Position numbers and translations under genes: made by a program. A stretch of 64,000 bases of DNA from CAYNRE01 sp964399535 (lineage in GTDB: Bacteria > Planctomycetota > Planctomycetia > Pirellulales > CAYNRE01): contig CAYNRE010000009.1 of NCBI GenBank assembly GCA_964399535.1, positions 434,001 to 498,000 of the forward strand, given 5' to 3'. The notes beneath the pieces are model-generated. The model saw only the letters and a program-made list of their open reading frames with translations. It ran no database searches and had not been told where the DNA came from. Positions 40,796 to 52,153 of the stretch are shown here, piece after piece (the stretch's first letter is position 1; every line of letters starts with the position of its first letter).

Positions 40796-43700
40796 CTAGG
40801 GGCGGCGGCGAATACCGACCGGCAGCGATTCGGTCATGACCGACTGCCGCGGCAAAGCGGCAGTTTGGTCTGCCGCCGAGCGATCGACGAGCCCCAAGCG
40901 GTGGCCCAGCTCGTGCTGCACCACGGTCAGCAGGTCGATCCGGTCTCGAGCCGCCGAGCTCAGCGCAATGCCCGCCAGAAACTCTTCGTCCGCCTCGGGC
41001 GTCGGGTCGGCAAACCACCGCAGCCCAGAAGCGTCGACGTCGAGCAGAATCTGGTTGCCGACGGTTATCGCCAATTGACCCGCGGGCAGATCGGCGAAAC
41101 CGAAGTTGGTTTGCCGCAAGCGGAGCCGGTCGGCGTCCGACAGGCCGCGTAGTTCCCAGGCCTCGATCGCGGCATCGACGATCCGCGCCAGCGCCAGTGG
41201 TTCGATTGGCTCCGCGCCGGCGGACAAGTAAGCCTGGGCGGCGGGGGAGGATTTCTCCGCTGCGGGAGGTGGCAGCGCCGCCGCGGCCAAGAGCAGATTG
41301 CCCGCCCCCGCGCCGTCCCAATCGCCTACCAGCGGCAGCCAAGCGCCGTCGGTCCGGGCAGGGCCAAAGCTGAACACCTGATCGGAAAGGCCCTGGGAAA
41401 GGTTGTTTTTCAGGTACCAGGTAGCCGTTGCCGGAACGTAAAAACCGACCCCGTCGGCGCCATCGCCATCCCAGTCGCCCACCAACGGAACCCAGTTCGT
41501 GCCCGTGGGTCCGAACTTAAAGACCACGTCCGACACCCCCTGCCCCAGCGAGTTCTTCAGAAACCAGGTGCTGGTCGAGCGATCGTAGAAGCCCACCGTA
41601 TCGGTGCCGTCACCGTTCCAATCGCCCACCAACGGAATCCATTTTCCCGCCTGGTTCGCCGGACCGTAGGGAAAGGTCAAATCGGAAAGCCCCTGGGCGA
41701 GGCTGTTTTTCAAGAACCAGGTGGCGCTGCCCGGATCGAAGAAACCGATGCCGTCGGTGCCGTCGCCGTTCCAATCGCCCGTCAGCGGAGTCCAATTGGT
41801 ACCGGCCGGTCCGAACGCGAAGACCAGGTCGGAAACTCCCTGGGCGTTTTGATTCTTGAGAAACCACAAGCTCGAGGTGCGGTCGTAGAAACCGACCGAG
41901 TCGCCGCCGTCGGCATTCCAATCTCCGACCAGCGGCTGCCAATTCGGGTTCACTGGCCCAAAGGGAAAAACCGCGTCGGACACCCCCTGCCCCGCGGTGT
42001 TTTTCAAGAACCAGGTACTGGTCGTGCGATCGTAGAAGCCGGGGGTTTCGGTGGGGGGCAAGGCCACCACGCCGGTCACCTCGAACTGGGCGAAATTCAC
42101 GCCTCCTTTGCGCCCCGGCGAGGAGGAGTTGTCGTTGGAGTGATAGACTCCGACCGAAGTCACGTCGGTGAAGTAGTGGAATTGCCAGTTGGCGCCGGCC
42201 GCATTGAAGCGAAGGCTCGAGGCCGGATCGTACGGCGCCCAAAGTCGTCCGTTGGGATCGTACAAGTTGAAGTCGGCGGCGGTCGCGCTGGGCTGGCCGA
42301 TCTCCTGCGAAATGTAGAACTGGTTACCGTCGCGGACGACGAATCGCAACCAACCACTATTGGCCGAAGGCAGGCCGTCGGCCCCCAAGTAGCCGCGAAC
42401 CGAAAGAAAGGTGTTCGACGTGAACTGCACCGTGCCGTTGGCGCCGCTGAGAAAGTCGGCCTTCTTCCAGTACACTAGCATCCAGTCGTTTACTTCGTTG
42501 GTCGAACTGGCATGGGCGTAGATATGGTCCTGATTGGGGCCATCGGGCGAAGCCGACCAGACCTCACCCCAACGGGTCGAAAAGGGGGCGTTGTAGCTCT
42601 CGAACTGGGCCCCGCCGTAAAAGCGCCAGCTCGAGCCCTGGGTGTAGGTGCCTCCGTAGGCGTTGCCGCCGTTGGGGTGCGGGTTGAGCGGAGTGGTATC
42701 GCTGAAAGGGATGGTCCAGCGCGCATCGTTGGCTTGCCCGTTGCCGTCCAGGGTCAAGCCCGATTCCACGTTGTTGGTGTAGCGCTGAAAGGCGGTGTCG
42801 CTGCTAACGTAGTTGCCCGCCCAATTCACCAGGGTGGTTTCGGCGCTGGTTCGGGCCAGGTAATTGGCCTGGAAGCTGAAGCTCGACGCGGGAGTTACGA
42901 TCTGGTGTGTGGCCGCCCCCCCGTCGGACCAGGAAACGAAACCGTAGCTGACGCCGCCAACCACCTGGGCGGCCGCGGCCCCCAGTTGGCGCTCGAGCCC
43001 CGCCACGCCCGCGACGTTGGTGCCGCTGGGCACCGCGGCGCCGTCGAGAGTGAGCGTTAGCCCCGGAATATTGGTGTCGAGCGAGAAATTGACCACGTTC
43101 GGCAGCAGGTCGCGAAACACCGTGGTCGACAGGCCCCCCGGGTCGGTTGCCGTCAGGTAAACGCGGTAGTAAACATCGGTCCCCTTGTAGGGCGAGGCCG
43201 TGGTCGTGCTGTAGCTACCGCTGGAAATACCCGAGGTGCTGGGCATTCCGGGTCGCTGTGCCGCGCCGGTGAAGTAGTCGATTCGCCAGGTAAGCGCGCC
43301 GGACGAAAGGGTTCCACTCTCGGGGTCGGTGGCGCTTCCCGAGAACTGGATCACGTCGCCGTAACTGAAGCGCGCTCCCGAGGTGGGTACGTTGATGACC
43401 GGGCTGGGAGGCAGGTTCGACGAAACCGTCAGCGTGGCGGCCGTGCTGGTCGCGCTGCCCGAGGCGTTCGTCACCACGCAGCGGAATTGGCTGCCGCTGT
43501 CTCCCAACACGGTCGCGGGCGTGGTGTAGCTGGCCGAGGTGGCTCCCGAAATGTTCGTCCCGTTTTTTTGCCACTGATAGGAAAGCGGGCCGGGGCCGCT
43601 GGCCACCACGTTGAACGTGGCGGTCTGGCCGACCGAGACCGTGCGGTCCGCCGGGGGCACCGAAATCGACGGGGCCGCCGAGCCCGTGTAGCTGATCTTG

Positions 43701-45145
43701 AAGACCGAACCGCCCGGCACGTCGGGGCCCCCGCCAAAGTCGGAGTTGCCCCGCGACAAGTAATACAAGCTGCCATCCGGACCCACCCGCACGTCGACCG
43801 GGCCCGCCGATGAAGTGGGGCGAAACACCGTGTAGGTGTTGGGGTTGTTGGGATCGATCCAGCGGATCTCGTTCAGCACGTATTCGGTGAAAAAGAACTG
43901 ACCGGTATAGCCCTCCCCAAACGCGGCAGTGGCCGGGTTGTAAAACGCGGCCCCCGTAATCGCGTACCCGTGATTGTGATCGTAGGCGTGCAGCGGATTC
44001 TGATAGGTGCCAAAGGAAATCGGTGGCGTATTGCCCAACGGGCCCTCGGCCACGGGCCAGCCGTAGTTGGCCCCGGCGACCCCTTCGTTCACTTCTTCCC
44101 AGAAGTCGCCCCCCACGTCGCTGATGAAAATGCGGCCGGTTCCGGGCTGCACGTCGAAGGTGAACCCATTGCGCAGCCCCAGCGCCCAAATTGCCCGCAA
44201 GTTGCCTGAAACCGAGTTGTAAAAGGGGTTGTCGGTCGGAATGGTACCGTCGGGGTTGAGCCGCAGTAGCTTTCCGTGCAACGTGGAAAGGCTGCCCGAG
44301 TTGTTGCTATTGGCGTTGTCGCCGGTGGTGGTATACAGCTTGCCGTCGGCGCCAAAATGAATCGCGCCGCCGATGTGGTAATGGGCCACGTTGTCCGACA
44401 GGTCGAACAGCTTCAGTTCGCTGCCCGGCACGACGGTATCACCCGATACGGTGAAGCGGCTGATTACGTTGTGCCGAGTGGGCGTGCTCCGCGTGTAGGT
44501 GGCGTAAAGGTATCCATTCGACGCGAAATTGGGGTCGAAGGCCAAACCGACCAGCCCTTCTTCGTCGTCGGCCACCGTATTGACCGTGAGCGCCGGGTTG
44601 GCCAGCAACACGCCGTTTTTGATCACCCGAACCTTGCCGGCTTGTTCGGCGACGAAAATCCGGCCGTCGGGGGCGATGGCCATCGTCACTGGGCTGTTGA
44701 GCTGGTCGGTCAGCCGGGTTTCGGAGAAGCCCACGCTGGCGTCGAGAATGGTCAACGTAGCCGTGCTGCGGGTCCCCAGGCTGCCGCCCCCCGTGGGGTT
44801 GGAGAGTGCCAGGTTAAGCGTTTCGTTCGCTTCGGCATCGCCATCCAGAATGGTGCGAACCGTAAAGGTTTTGCTGGTCTCATTCGCCGCGAAACTGAGC
44901 ACGCCGCTGGCGGCTTGGTAATCGCTACCGGCTTGGGCCGTGCCGTTCGAGGTTGACCAGCTCACGTTCGAAGCCGTGGTGAGCGTACCCGAGCGGGTTA
45001 CGGTAATCAGCGCATCGCCGCCGTTCTCGCCGACGAAGTAGCTCGACACGCTGAACTGCATGACGCCCGAGAGCAAATCTCGGCGCTCCAGGCGCTCGGT
45101 CTGGCGACGCACACGATGGACGGTAAACAAGTTGCGCAGCATCAT
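40796..45145 (-). CDS. Large mosaic extracellular protein: Calx-beta, sugar-dehydrogenase-like propeller, Ig-like, FG-GAP-like repeats, HExxH
   Basis: 1449 residues from ATG 45145 (a second ATG follows directly). The N-terminus has the planctomycete export/anchor motif RLERRDLLSG (residues 24-33) and no classical signal peptide. Order: Calx-beta domain (about 35-140); glucose/sorbosone dehydrogenase-like beta-propeller (about 145-475, LTDQLNSPVTMAIAPDGRIFVAEQAGKVRV then GDNANSNNSGSLSTLHGKLLRL); Ig-like domain (about 530-620); PKD-like segment; a domain with FNAAGANWQFHYF; five about 49-residue repeats; and a C-terminal zinc-protease-like stretch VVQHELGHRLGLVD. The HExxHxxG third-ligand position is Leu or Asp rather than a clear His/Asp, so protease activity is uncertain. 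Probably secreted and Ca2+-binding. Confidence 0.85.
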   Translation of the reverse strand: MMLRNLFTVHRVRRQTERLERRDLLSGVMQFSVSSYFVGENGGDALITVTRSGTLTTASNVSWSTSNGTAQAGSDYQAASGVLSFAANETSKTFTVRTILDGDAEANETLNLALSNPTGGGSLGTRSTATLTILDASVGFSETRLTDQLNSPVTMAIAPDGRIFVAEQAGKVRVIKNGVLLANPALTVNTVADDEEGLVGLAFDPNFASNGYLYATYTRSTPTRHNVISRFTVSGDTVVPGSELKLFDLSDNVAHYHIGGAIHFGADGKLYTTTGDNANSNNSGSLSTLHGKLLRLNPDGTIPTDNPFYNSVSGNLRAIWALGLRNGFTFDVQPGTGRIFISDVGGDFWEEVNEGVAGANYGWPVAEGPLGNTPPISFGTYQNPLHAYDHNHGYAITGAAFYNPATAAFGEGYTGQFFFTEYVLNEIRWIDPNNPNTYTVFRPTSSAGPVDVRVGPDGSLYYLSRGNSDFGGGPDVPGGSVFKISYTGSAAPSISVPPADRTVSVGQTATFNVVASGPGPLSYQWQKNGTNISGATSASYTTPATVLGDSGSQFRCVVTNASGSATSTAATLTVSSNLPPSPVINVPTSGARFSYGDVIQFSGSATDPESGTLSSGALTWRIDYFTGAAQRPGMPSTSGISSGSYSTTTASPYKGTDVYYRVYLTATDPGGLSTTVFRDLLPNVVNFSLDTNIPGLTLTLDGAAVPSGTNVAGVAGLERQLGAAAAQVVGGVSYGFVSWSDGGAATHQIVTPASSFSFQANYLARTSAETTLVNWAGNYVSSDTAFQRYTNNVESGLTLDGNGQANDARWTIPFSDTTPLNPHPNGGNAYGGTYTQGSSWRFYGGAQFESYNAPFSTRWGEVWSASPDGPNQDHIYAHASSTNEVNDWMLVYWKKADFLSGANGTVQFTSNTFLSVRGYLGADGLPSANSGWLRFVVRDGNQFYISQEIGQPSATAADFNLYDPNGRLWAPYDPASSLRFNAAGANWQFHYFTDVTSVGVYHSNDNSSSPGRKGGVNFAQFEVTGVVALPPTETPGFYDRTTSTWFLKNTAGQGVSDAVFPFGPVNPNWQPLVGDWNADGGDSVGFYDRTSSLWFLKNQNAQGVSDLVFAFGPAGTNWTPLTGDWNGDGTDGIGFFDPGSATWFLKNSLAQGLSDLTFPYGPANQAGKWIPLVGDWNGDGTDTVGFYDRSTSTWFLKNSLGQGVSDVVFKFGPTGTNWVPLVGDWDGDGADGVGFYVPATATWYLKNNLSQGLSDQVFSFGPARTDGAWLPLVGDWDGAGAGNLLLAAAALPPPAAEKSSPAAQAYLSAGAEPIEPLALARIVDAAIEAWELRGLSDADRLRLRQTNFGFADLPAGQLAITVGNQILLDVDASGLRWFADPTPEADEEFLAGIALSSAARDRIDLLTVVQHELGHRLGLVDRSAADQTAALPRQSVMTESLPVGIRRRP
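41315..42045 (-). repeat. Five protein-level tandem repeats of about 49 residues
   Basis: Within the large extracellular protein. Each unit follows GFYDRxTxTWFLKN, then QGxSDxVFxFGP, then WxPLVGDWNGDGxD. The terminal GDWDGDGTD is a Ca2+-loop-like DxDGDGxxD variant, as in FG-GAP/VCBS proteins. The units differ by many substitutions, so the duplication is not recent. Confidence 0.8.
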
Positions 45146-45447
45146 CCACTCGCCGTAAGGGAAACGCGGCTTGCCGCTTTGGCTGGCGGAATCGATGGCA
45201 GGCACGAGCGGGGGTTCCGTTGCCCGTCGTGCCCAGTCTGCGATCGTGTGGGAGGGGCGCCGCGGGCCGAGCCTGGCCACTAAATGCGCCGCGATGCAGT
45301 TCCGGAATTCTGATCCTCGAAAGGCCGCGACGCAAGCAGCCACCGGCCCAATTCCCCTTCGGCTGCCCGCCGACGTTACGCTAAATTAATCCGGATCGCC
45401 GACCCGGCCCAAACCGATCGAATGGGCGGCCATTTAGGTTTCGACGA
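45146..45447. other. Divergent intergenic region before imuB-like gene
   Basis: 302 bases between divergent genes. An AT-rich block near 45380 (CGCTAAATTAATCC) is the most promoter-like piece. I looked for a LexA-type palindrome (CTGT-N8-ACAG or GAAC-N4-GTTC) and found none. Confidence 0.4.
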
Positions 45448-47082
45448 ATGACCAATTCCCCGTCCACCCCTCGGCTGCTTTGGCTCTGGCTACCGAATTG
45501 GCCCTGGCAGCGGCTACGGCGCGATCGGCCCGAGTGGGCCAGCCGCTCGGTGGTAATCGTCGACGAGCAGAGTCGGCCGGCCCAGGTGCGGTCGTGCTCG
45601 CCCCGCGCCGCCGCGGCGGGCGTGGTGCCCCCCCTGCCCGCGCGCGAGGCCCGGGCCCTGGCGTCGGCGCGACCGCCATCGGCCAGCCGGCCAGCAACCC
45701 GTGGCTGGGTCTGGCAAGCCCACGACGCCAAGGCCGACCGCCAGGCCCTGGTCGAATTGGCACACTGGTGCCAGCGGTTCAGCCCCCATGTGGCTCTGGA
45801 GGAGCAGCCCGAGCCTGAGGGTCTTTCGCTCGACATTACCGGTTGCGGACGACACTTCGGCGGCGAAGCGGAATTGGTTTCGCAACTGGTGCAAGGCCTG
45901 GCCGCCGCGTCGCTGATTTGCCGGGTAGCGGTCGCCGACACCCTGGGGGCTGCCTGGGCCCTGGCTCACGCTCGAGCCCCTGGCGAATCGGCCGAGCGCA
46001 GCCATTGGCGAATCGTTCCACCGGGGGAATCGACGGCGGCCCTGGCTTCGTTGCCAATCGACACCCTGCGGCTGCCCCGCGAGCTCAGCGCGCTTTTGCA
46101 CCAGTTGGGTTTGGACACCGTCGGCCAGGTAACGGCGCTGCCCCGGGGGACGCTGGCCAGCCGTTTGGGGCCCGCGCTCCTCCCCCGAGTCGATCAGGCC
46201 ATGGGGCTCCGGGCCGAACTGACGCTCGCCGAGCAGGCGCCCGAACCGCTGCGGGAAAGTTGGACCTTTGAATCCCCTTGCCGGGACCGGGCAACGATCG
46301 AGCGCGTCGTGGGAATGCTGCTCGAGCGACTGACCGCCCGACTCCGGGCCAGCGATCGCGCGGCCCGGCAGTTGCTGTGCCGACTTCACGCCGAACCGAT
46401 CGTCGAACTAACCGTGGGCGTTTCAGCCGCCAGCGCGTCGGCCGAACACTGGCAGGGGCTATGCCGCCTCAAGCTCGAGCGGGTTCGACTTCCCTCGGAG
46501 GTTTGCCGAGTGGAACTCGAGTGGACGGCCACCTCGCCGCGGGTCGAACGGCAGCAATGGCTGCTCGACGACGCCAACGAAACCCCCAGCGATCGCGAGC
46601 TCGCCGAGCTCGTCGATCGGCTGGCCAGCCGGCTGGGAAGCGCCGCGGTTTGCCAGGTGCGCACGAGGCTTTCGGCCCCGCCCGAACAGGCCGTGCGAAC
46701 GCAGTCCCTGGTTACGGCGGGCCCTGCCGCGGCGAAACCGACCCGGCGTCGACGAACCACCGTCGAGCGGGCCGACGCCAGCGGCAACGACCAGCGGCCC
46801 GACACCGAGCCCCGGCTGCGCCCGCTACGCCTGGCGGCTCGCCCCCGAGCGATTCAGGTCTGGTCGTTAGCACCGGATGGCCCCCCCCAGCGTTTGCAAC
46901 GAGGCAAGCACGACCAGCCGCTGGTTCGGGTCTGGGGACCGGAACGAATCGAGACCGGCTGGTGGCGCGGCAGCCAAGTGGCTCGCGACTATTACCAAGT
47001 GGAGACCGGCGGTGGCGAACGACTTTGGCTTTTCCGGCGACTGTCGGACGGAGCCTGGTTCCTTCACGGCTGGTTCGACTGA
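45448..47082 (+). CDS. imuB: ImuB-like Y-family DNA polymerase paralogue
   Basis: 544 residues. Opening LLWLWLPNWPWQRL is the ImuB signature, in place of the catalytic DxD/FVE of active Y-family polymerases. PEGLSLDITGCGRHFGGEAEL corresponds to the palm segment, again lacking the acidic triad. TVGQVTALPRGTLASRLG is the HhH region and the C-terminal part has LCRLKLERVRLPSEVCRVELEW. ImuB is a non-catalytic beta-clamp-binding member of the ImuA-ImuB-DnaE2 mutasome used in damage-induced translesion synthesis. ImuA and DnaE2 are not adjacent in this window. Last residues (GAWFLHGWFD) match the family end. Confidence 0.85.
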   Translation: MTNSPSTPRLLWLWLPNWPWQRLRRDRPEWASRSVVIVDEQSRPAQVRSCSPRAAAAGVVPPLPAREARALASARPPSASRPATRGWVWQAHDAKADRQALVELAHWCQRFSPHVALEEQPEPEGLSLDITGCGRHFGGEAELVSQLVQGLAAASLICRVAVADTLGAAWALAHARAPGESAERSHWRIVPPGESTAALASLPIDTLRLPRELSALLHQLGLDTVGQVTALPRGTLASRLGPALLPRVDQAMGLRAELTLAEQAPEPLRESWTFESPCRDRATIERVVGMLLERLTARLRASDRAARQLLCRLHAEPIVELTVGVSAASASAEHWQGLCRLKLERVRLPSEVCRVELEWTATSPRVERQQWLLDDANETPSDRELAELVDRLASRLGSAAVCQVRTRLSAPPEQAVRTQSLVTAGPAAAKPTRRRRTTVERADASGNDQRPDTEPRLRPLRLAARPRAIQVWSLAPDGPPQRLQRGKHDQPLVRVWGPERIETGWWRGSQVARDYYQVETGGGERLWLFRRLSDGAWFLHGWFD

Positions 47083-47161
47083 TTGGGCCGTGGCGTTTCC
47101 TGGCAGCCCGAACGCAACCAATGCCCCGCCGTACCCACCCCGCGCTTCGGCTGGATTTTTC

Positions 47162-47190
47162 TTGACCGTTACTGCGCTCACTAATACGTT
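47162..47190 (+). promoter_or_regulatory. Possible promoter of the PEP-CTERM gene
   Basis: TTGACC (47162-47167), 17-base spacer, TACGTT (47185-47190). The -35 is good, the -10 weak. Confidence 0.3.
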
Positions 47191-47282
47191 GTGGCTATAG
47201 GTAACTCGGGGGAGTTCGGCGCGGCCCACGGCGTGGCTTCGCGCTTCCCGCCGGGCGTTTCGAAGAGCGATACGAGGGGGTC

Positions 47283-49145
47283 ATGGCGAACCACGGGGTC
47301 ATGGCGAGCGGCCGGCTGATCTTGGGGGCGTGGCTGACGGCAGCCCTGGTGCTGGGGGGCGCGACAGTCGAAGCAGGCGTGGTGGTCAATTCCACCCTGT
47401 TCAACGCCGAGACCAACGTGGCCCCGCCCGACGAGTCGCCCGGCCAGGGTTACAACTTCACCGCCACGAGCCGGGTGCTCGGCACCGACGACCCCGAGGG
47501 AGCCTTCGGCAACAACGATGGCGCGGTCGAAGGCGGCAGCTTCATCTTTGGCGATGCCCTGCCTGCCGACAACGGCAACGGCACCCTGGGCGACGGCGGG
47601 GAAACCGTCAGCCAGTTGAGCTGGAACACCCGTCAAAATGTGCTTGTGTCGGGGATGCGGATTCAGGCCGATTCGGACGGCGCTGGCTCCAGCTTCAGCC
47701 GCGGCACGCAGCTTATGGGACTGAACGTGCAAGGCGAGCAAGACCGGCTCTACGACAACAACGCGGCCAACGGCCCGGTCGATCTGCTCTTCACCATTCC
47801 GCAATTGGGCAACACCTTCAGTTTGCAGACCACGCGTCAGCTGACGACCGGCGAGCGGATCGTGGAAGTCGACGCGATTGTGCCGGACCCCCTCCCCGGC
47901 TCGCTGCGCGTGGCGCCGATTCATTTCAACGCGGCGACCAACACCGGGGGGGACGAAGCCCCCGGGCTGGGGTTCAACTACGCCTCGACCGCACTGATTC
48001 CGGGCGACACGGTGCAAGACGCCTTTGGCAACAACGATGGCGGCATCGAGCCCAGCACGGTGATTTTCTCCGACAGCGGGGCCGTGGCCGACAACGGCAA
48101 CAACACCTTCGACGTGGGCACGGAGACCATCGACGAAATCAGTTGGCAAACCACCTCACCGCTGACGCTCTATGGCTTCGAGGTGAACCTGGAGCCCGAT
48201 GGCGCCACCGACTATCGGGGTACGGAACTCGTGCGGTTTTTCGTCAACGGTTCGCTCGTCGATACGATCGACTACAACGGCCTGGCCGCCACGATCGACC
48301 GGGTGTTCGACGGCGGACCGGTGGTTGGCAGCAGCTTCGCTATTCAGCTCACGCGATCGGTCGCCGGGGGGGGGCCGCGGGTCTTCGAGATCAACGCTAT
48401 TCTGGCCCAGAACGTGGCTCCCACGGCCGAGGCCAACGGCGCCTATGTATTTAGTGCTGGTACCACCAGCGTGAACCTAAGCTCTACCGGCAGCGCCGAT
48501 CCCGAGGGGATTCCGCTCACGTCGTACAACTGGCAGGTGAGCGGCGGCCCGGCGCTCTCGGGCAGTAGCCCCGCCCTGACCCTGGTTCAGTCGGGTCTGA
48601 CTTCGACCACTGCGACCAACACGGTCGCACTGACGGTGACCGATTTTGAAAGCGCCACGGGCAACGATTCCGCCACGCTCAGCTACAGCAATGTGGCCCC
48701 CAGCCCCTCGGCAACCGCCGTGGGAGGGCCGGCCTATTCCATTACTTTCAGCGGCAGCTTCGGCGACGCCGATCTGGCCATCAACAGCCTGCTTCCGTTT
48801 TTCGAGAACCTGGACTACGAGTTCGACCTGGCGCCGGCAGCCACTGCCGCCGAGGTGGGCAGCGGGGCCGGCATGTTCGCTTCGGGAACCACCACCGCCT
48901 CGCAGACCACGCCGGGCCTGCTCGGGGTAACTCTGAATTACAGCCAACTGATCTCGCTGTTCGGTGGCGAAGGCGTGTTCGACGTCTACGCCAACGTGGT
49001 CGATCAGGCCGGTTCCGTGCAAAGCTTTCAGTTCCAGGTGCACGTGGTGCCCGAGCCGTCGAGCCTGTTGCTTTGGCTCGCCCTGATCGGCGGAACCGGT
49101 TGCTGGTGCTGGCGTCGCCGCCTGGCTCGCACTGGGCAAAGCTGA
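47283..49145 (+). CDS. PEP-CTERM sorting-domain protein with duplicated N-terminal domain
   Basis: 620 residues. Signal peptide (LILGAWLTAALVLGGATVEAG). Two homologous about 170-residue domains follow at 35-200 and 210-375. Each starts FNAxTN and contains AFGNNDG, then ADNGN, then an ISW/LSW strand. Then a PKD-like domain (about 385-470) and a further beta region. The C-terminal PEP-CTERM signal has VPEPSSLLLW, a hydrophobic helix and an RRRLAR basic end. It is exported, then presumably processed by an exosortase and surface-linked; no exosortase gene is in the window. ATG 47283 follows GAGGGGG; a second ATG at 47301 has its own copy of the same leader bases. Confidence 0.88.
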   Translation: MANHGVMASGRLILGAWLTAALVLGGATVEAGVVVNSTLFNAETNVAPPDESPGQGYNFTATSRVLGTDDPEGAFGNNDGAVEGGSFIFGDALPADNGNGTLGDGGETVSQLSWNTRQNVLVSGMRIQADSDGAGSSFSRGTQLMGLNVQGEQDRLYDNNAANGPVDLLFTIPQLGNTFSLQTTRQLTTGERIVEVDAIVPDPLPGSLRVAPIHFNAATNTGGDEAPGLGFNYASTALIPGDTVQDAFGNNDGGIEPSTVIFSDSGAVADNGNNTFDVGTETIDEISWQTTSPLTLYGFEVNLEPDGATDYRGTELVRFFVNGSLVDTIDYNGLAATIDRVFDGGPVVGSSFAIQLTRSVAGGGPRVFEINAILAQNVAPTAEANGAYVFSAGTTSVNLSSTGSADPEGIPLTSYNWQVSGGPALSGSSPALTLVQSGLTSTTATNTVALTVTDFESATGNDSATLSYSNVAPSPSATAVGGPAYSITFSGSFGDADLAINSLLPFFENLDYEFDLAPAATAAEVGSGAGMFASGTTTASQTTPGLLGVTLNYSQLISLFGGEGVFDVYANVVDQAGSVQSFQFQVHVVPEPSSLLLWLALIGGTGCWCWRRRLARTGQS

Positions 49146-49188
49146 CCCGACCGGCCCCGGGGCTGGCCGAACGCCTGGAATCTGCCTG

Positions 49189-49207
49189 GCGCTCCGTGCG
49201 CTTTTTT
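49189..49207 (+). terminator. Weak intrinsic terminator after the PEP-CTERM gene
   Basis: GCGC (49189-49192), a five-base loop, GCGC (49198-49201) and six Ts (49202-49207). The stem is short. Confidence 0.3.
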
Positions 49208-49220
49208 CGAGCCGCCCGAC

Positions 49221-49237
49221 GACTTTTCAAGGGGCTG

Positions 49238-49241
<4 letters not shown>
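49221..49241 (-). repeat. Solitary copy of the MITE-like end motif
   Basis: On the minus strand it reads CTAGCAGCCCCTTGAAAAGTC. It matches the right end of the 20568-20724 element at CTAGCAGCC and TTGAA. It overlaps the TAG stop of the DUF255 gene. Confidence 0.45.
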
Positions 49242-51307
<2,066 letters not shown>

Positions 51308-51355
51308 CCCAGATGTGCCTTATGGGAGAGGGGTTGCCCGGGCTCACCGTTCGCG

Positions 51356-52153
51356 CTAGCGAAACGTCTGCTCGGGACCCGGGAAAGTGCCGTCTTGAAC
51401 TTCGCGGCAATACTGCTGAACGGCTCCGCGAACCGTCGCCGACAAATCGGCGTAGCGCTTAACGAACTTGGGCACGTAGTCGGCGGTAAGTCCGACCAGG
51501 TCTTGAGTGACGAGCACCTGGCCATCGCAGCCGGCCCCCGCCCCGATGCCGATCGTGGGAATGAAGAGCTCGCCGGTGATGCTGGCGGCCGCCTCGGCGG
51601 GAATGCATTCCAAGACGATCGCGAAAGCGCCGGCCTGCTGCGCGGCCAAGGCGTCGGCCCGCAGCGCATCGACTGCCCGCTGCACGCGGTAGCCTCCGAG
51701 CACGTGCACGCTCTGAGGCCTGAGCCCCGAGTGAGCCATGACCGGAATCCCGGCAGTGACCAGGGCCGCGATCACCTCGGCCTGATCGGCGCCCCCCTCG
51801 AGCTTGACGGCCTGGCAGCCGGTTTCCTTGAGAATGCGCCCCGCCGCCTCGATCACGCGTTCGCGCCCCAGGTGGTTGACCGGAAAGGGCAAGTCGACCA
51901 CGGTAAGTGCCCGATTCACGGCCCGGCCAACCATTTCGGCGTGGTAAATCATCTGGTCAAGCGTAACGGCCAGTGTATTGCCGCGCCCCTGGATCACCAT
52001 GCCCAGGCTGTCGCCCACCAGGATCGCGTCGACGCCCGCTTGATCGAGCAGCGCGGCCCAGGTGAAGTCGTAGGCGGTAAGCACCGTGAGCTTCGGGCCA
52101 GTCCGCTTTCGTTCGACGAAGCGGGGAACGGTCATGCGTGGAGGCGAGGGCAT
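51356..52153 (-). CDS. panB: 3-methyl-2-oxobutanoate hydroxymethyltransferase
   Basis: 265 residues from ATG 52153, the family's usual length; ATG 52135 is an alternative. PanB makes ketopantoate from 2-oxoisovalerate and 5,10-methylene-THF, the first step of pantothenate synthesis. Visible: LTAYDFTWAALLDQAGVDAILVGDSLGMVIQG, GNTLAVTLDQMIYHAEMV, VKLEGG, GIPVMAHSGLRPQSVHVLGGYRVQ and FAIVLECIPAE with the catalytic Glu. IGIGAG near the end binds substrate. Divergent from the secreted protein gene at 52379; the other pan genes are not here. Confidence 0.96.
   Translation of the reverse strand: MPSPPRMTVPRFVERKRTGPKLTVLTAYDFTWAALLDQAGVDAILVGDSLGMVIQGRGNTLAVTLDQMIYHAEMVGRAVNRALTVVDLPFPVNHLGRERVIEAAGRILKETGCQAVKLEGGADQAEVIAALVTAGIPVMAHSGLRPQSVHVLGGYRVQRAVDALRADALAAQQAGAFAIVLECIPAEAAASITGELFIPTIGIGAGAGCDGQVLVTQDLVGLTADYVPKFVKRYADLSATVRGAVQQYCREVQDGTFPGPEQTFR

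Noticed and set aside
45330..45447. LexA box before the imuB-like gene
   Set aside because: Neither CTGT-N8-ACAG nor GAAC-N4-GTTC type palindromes are present.
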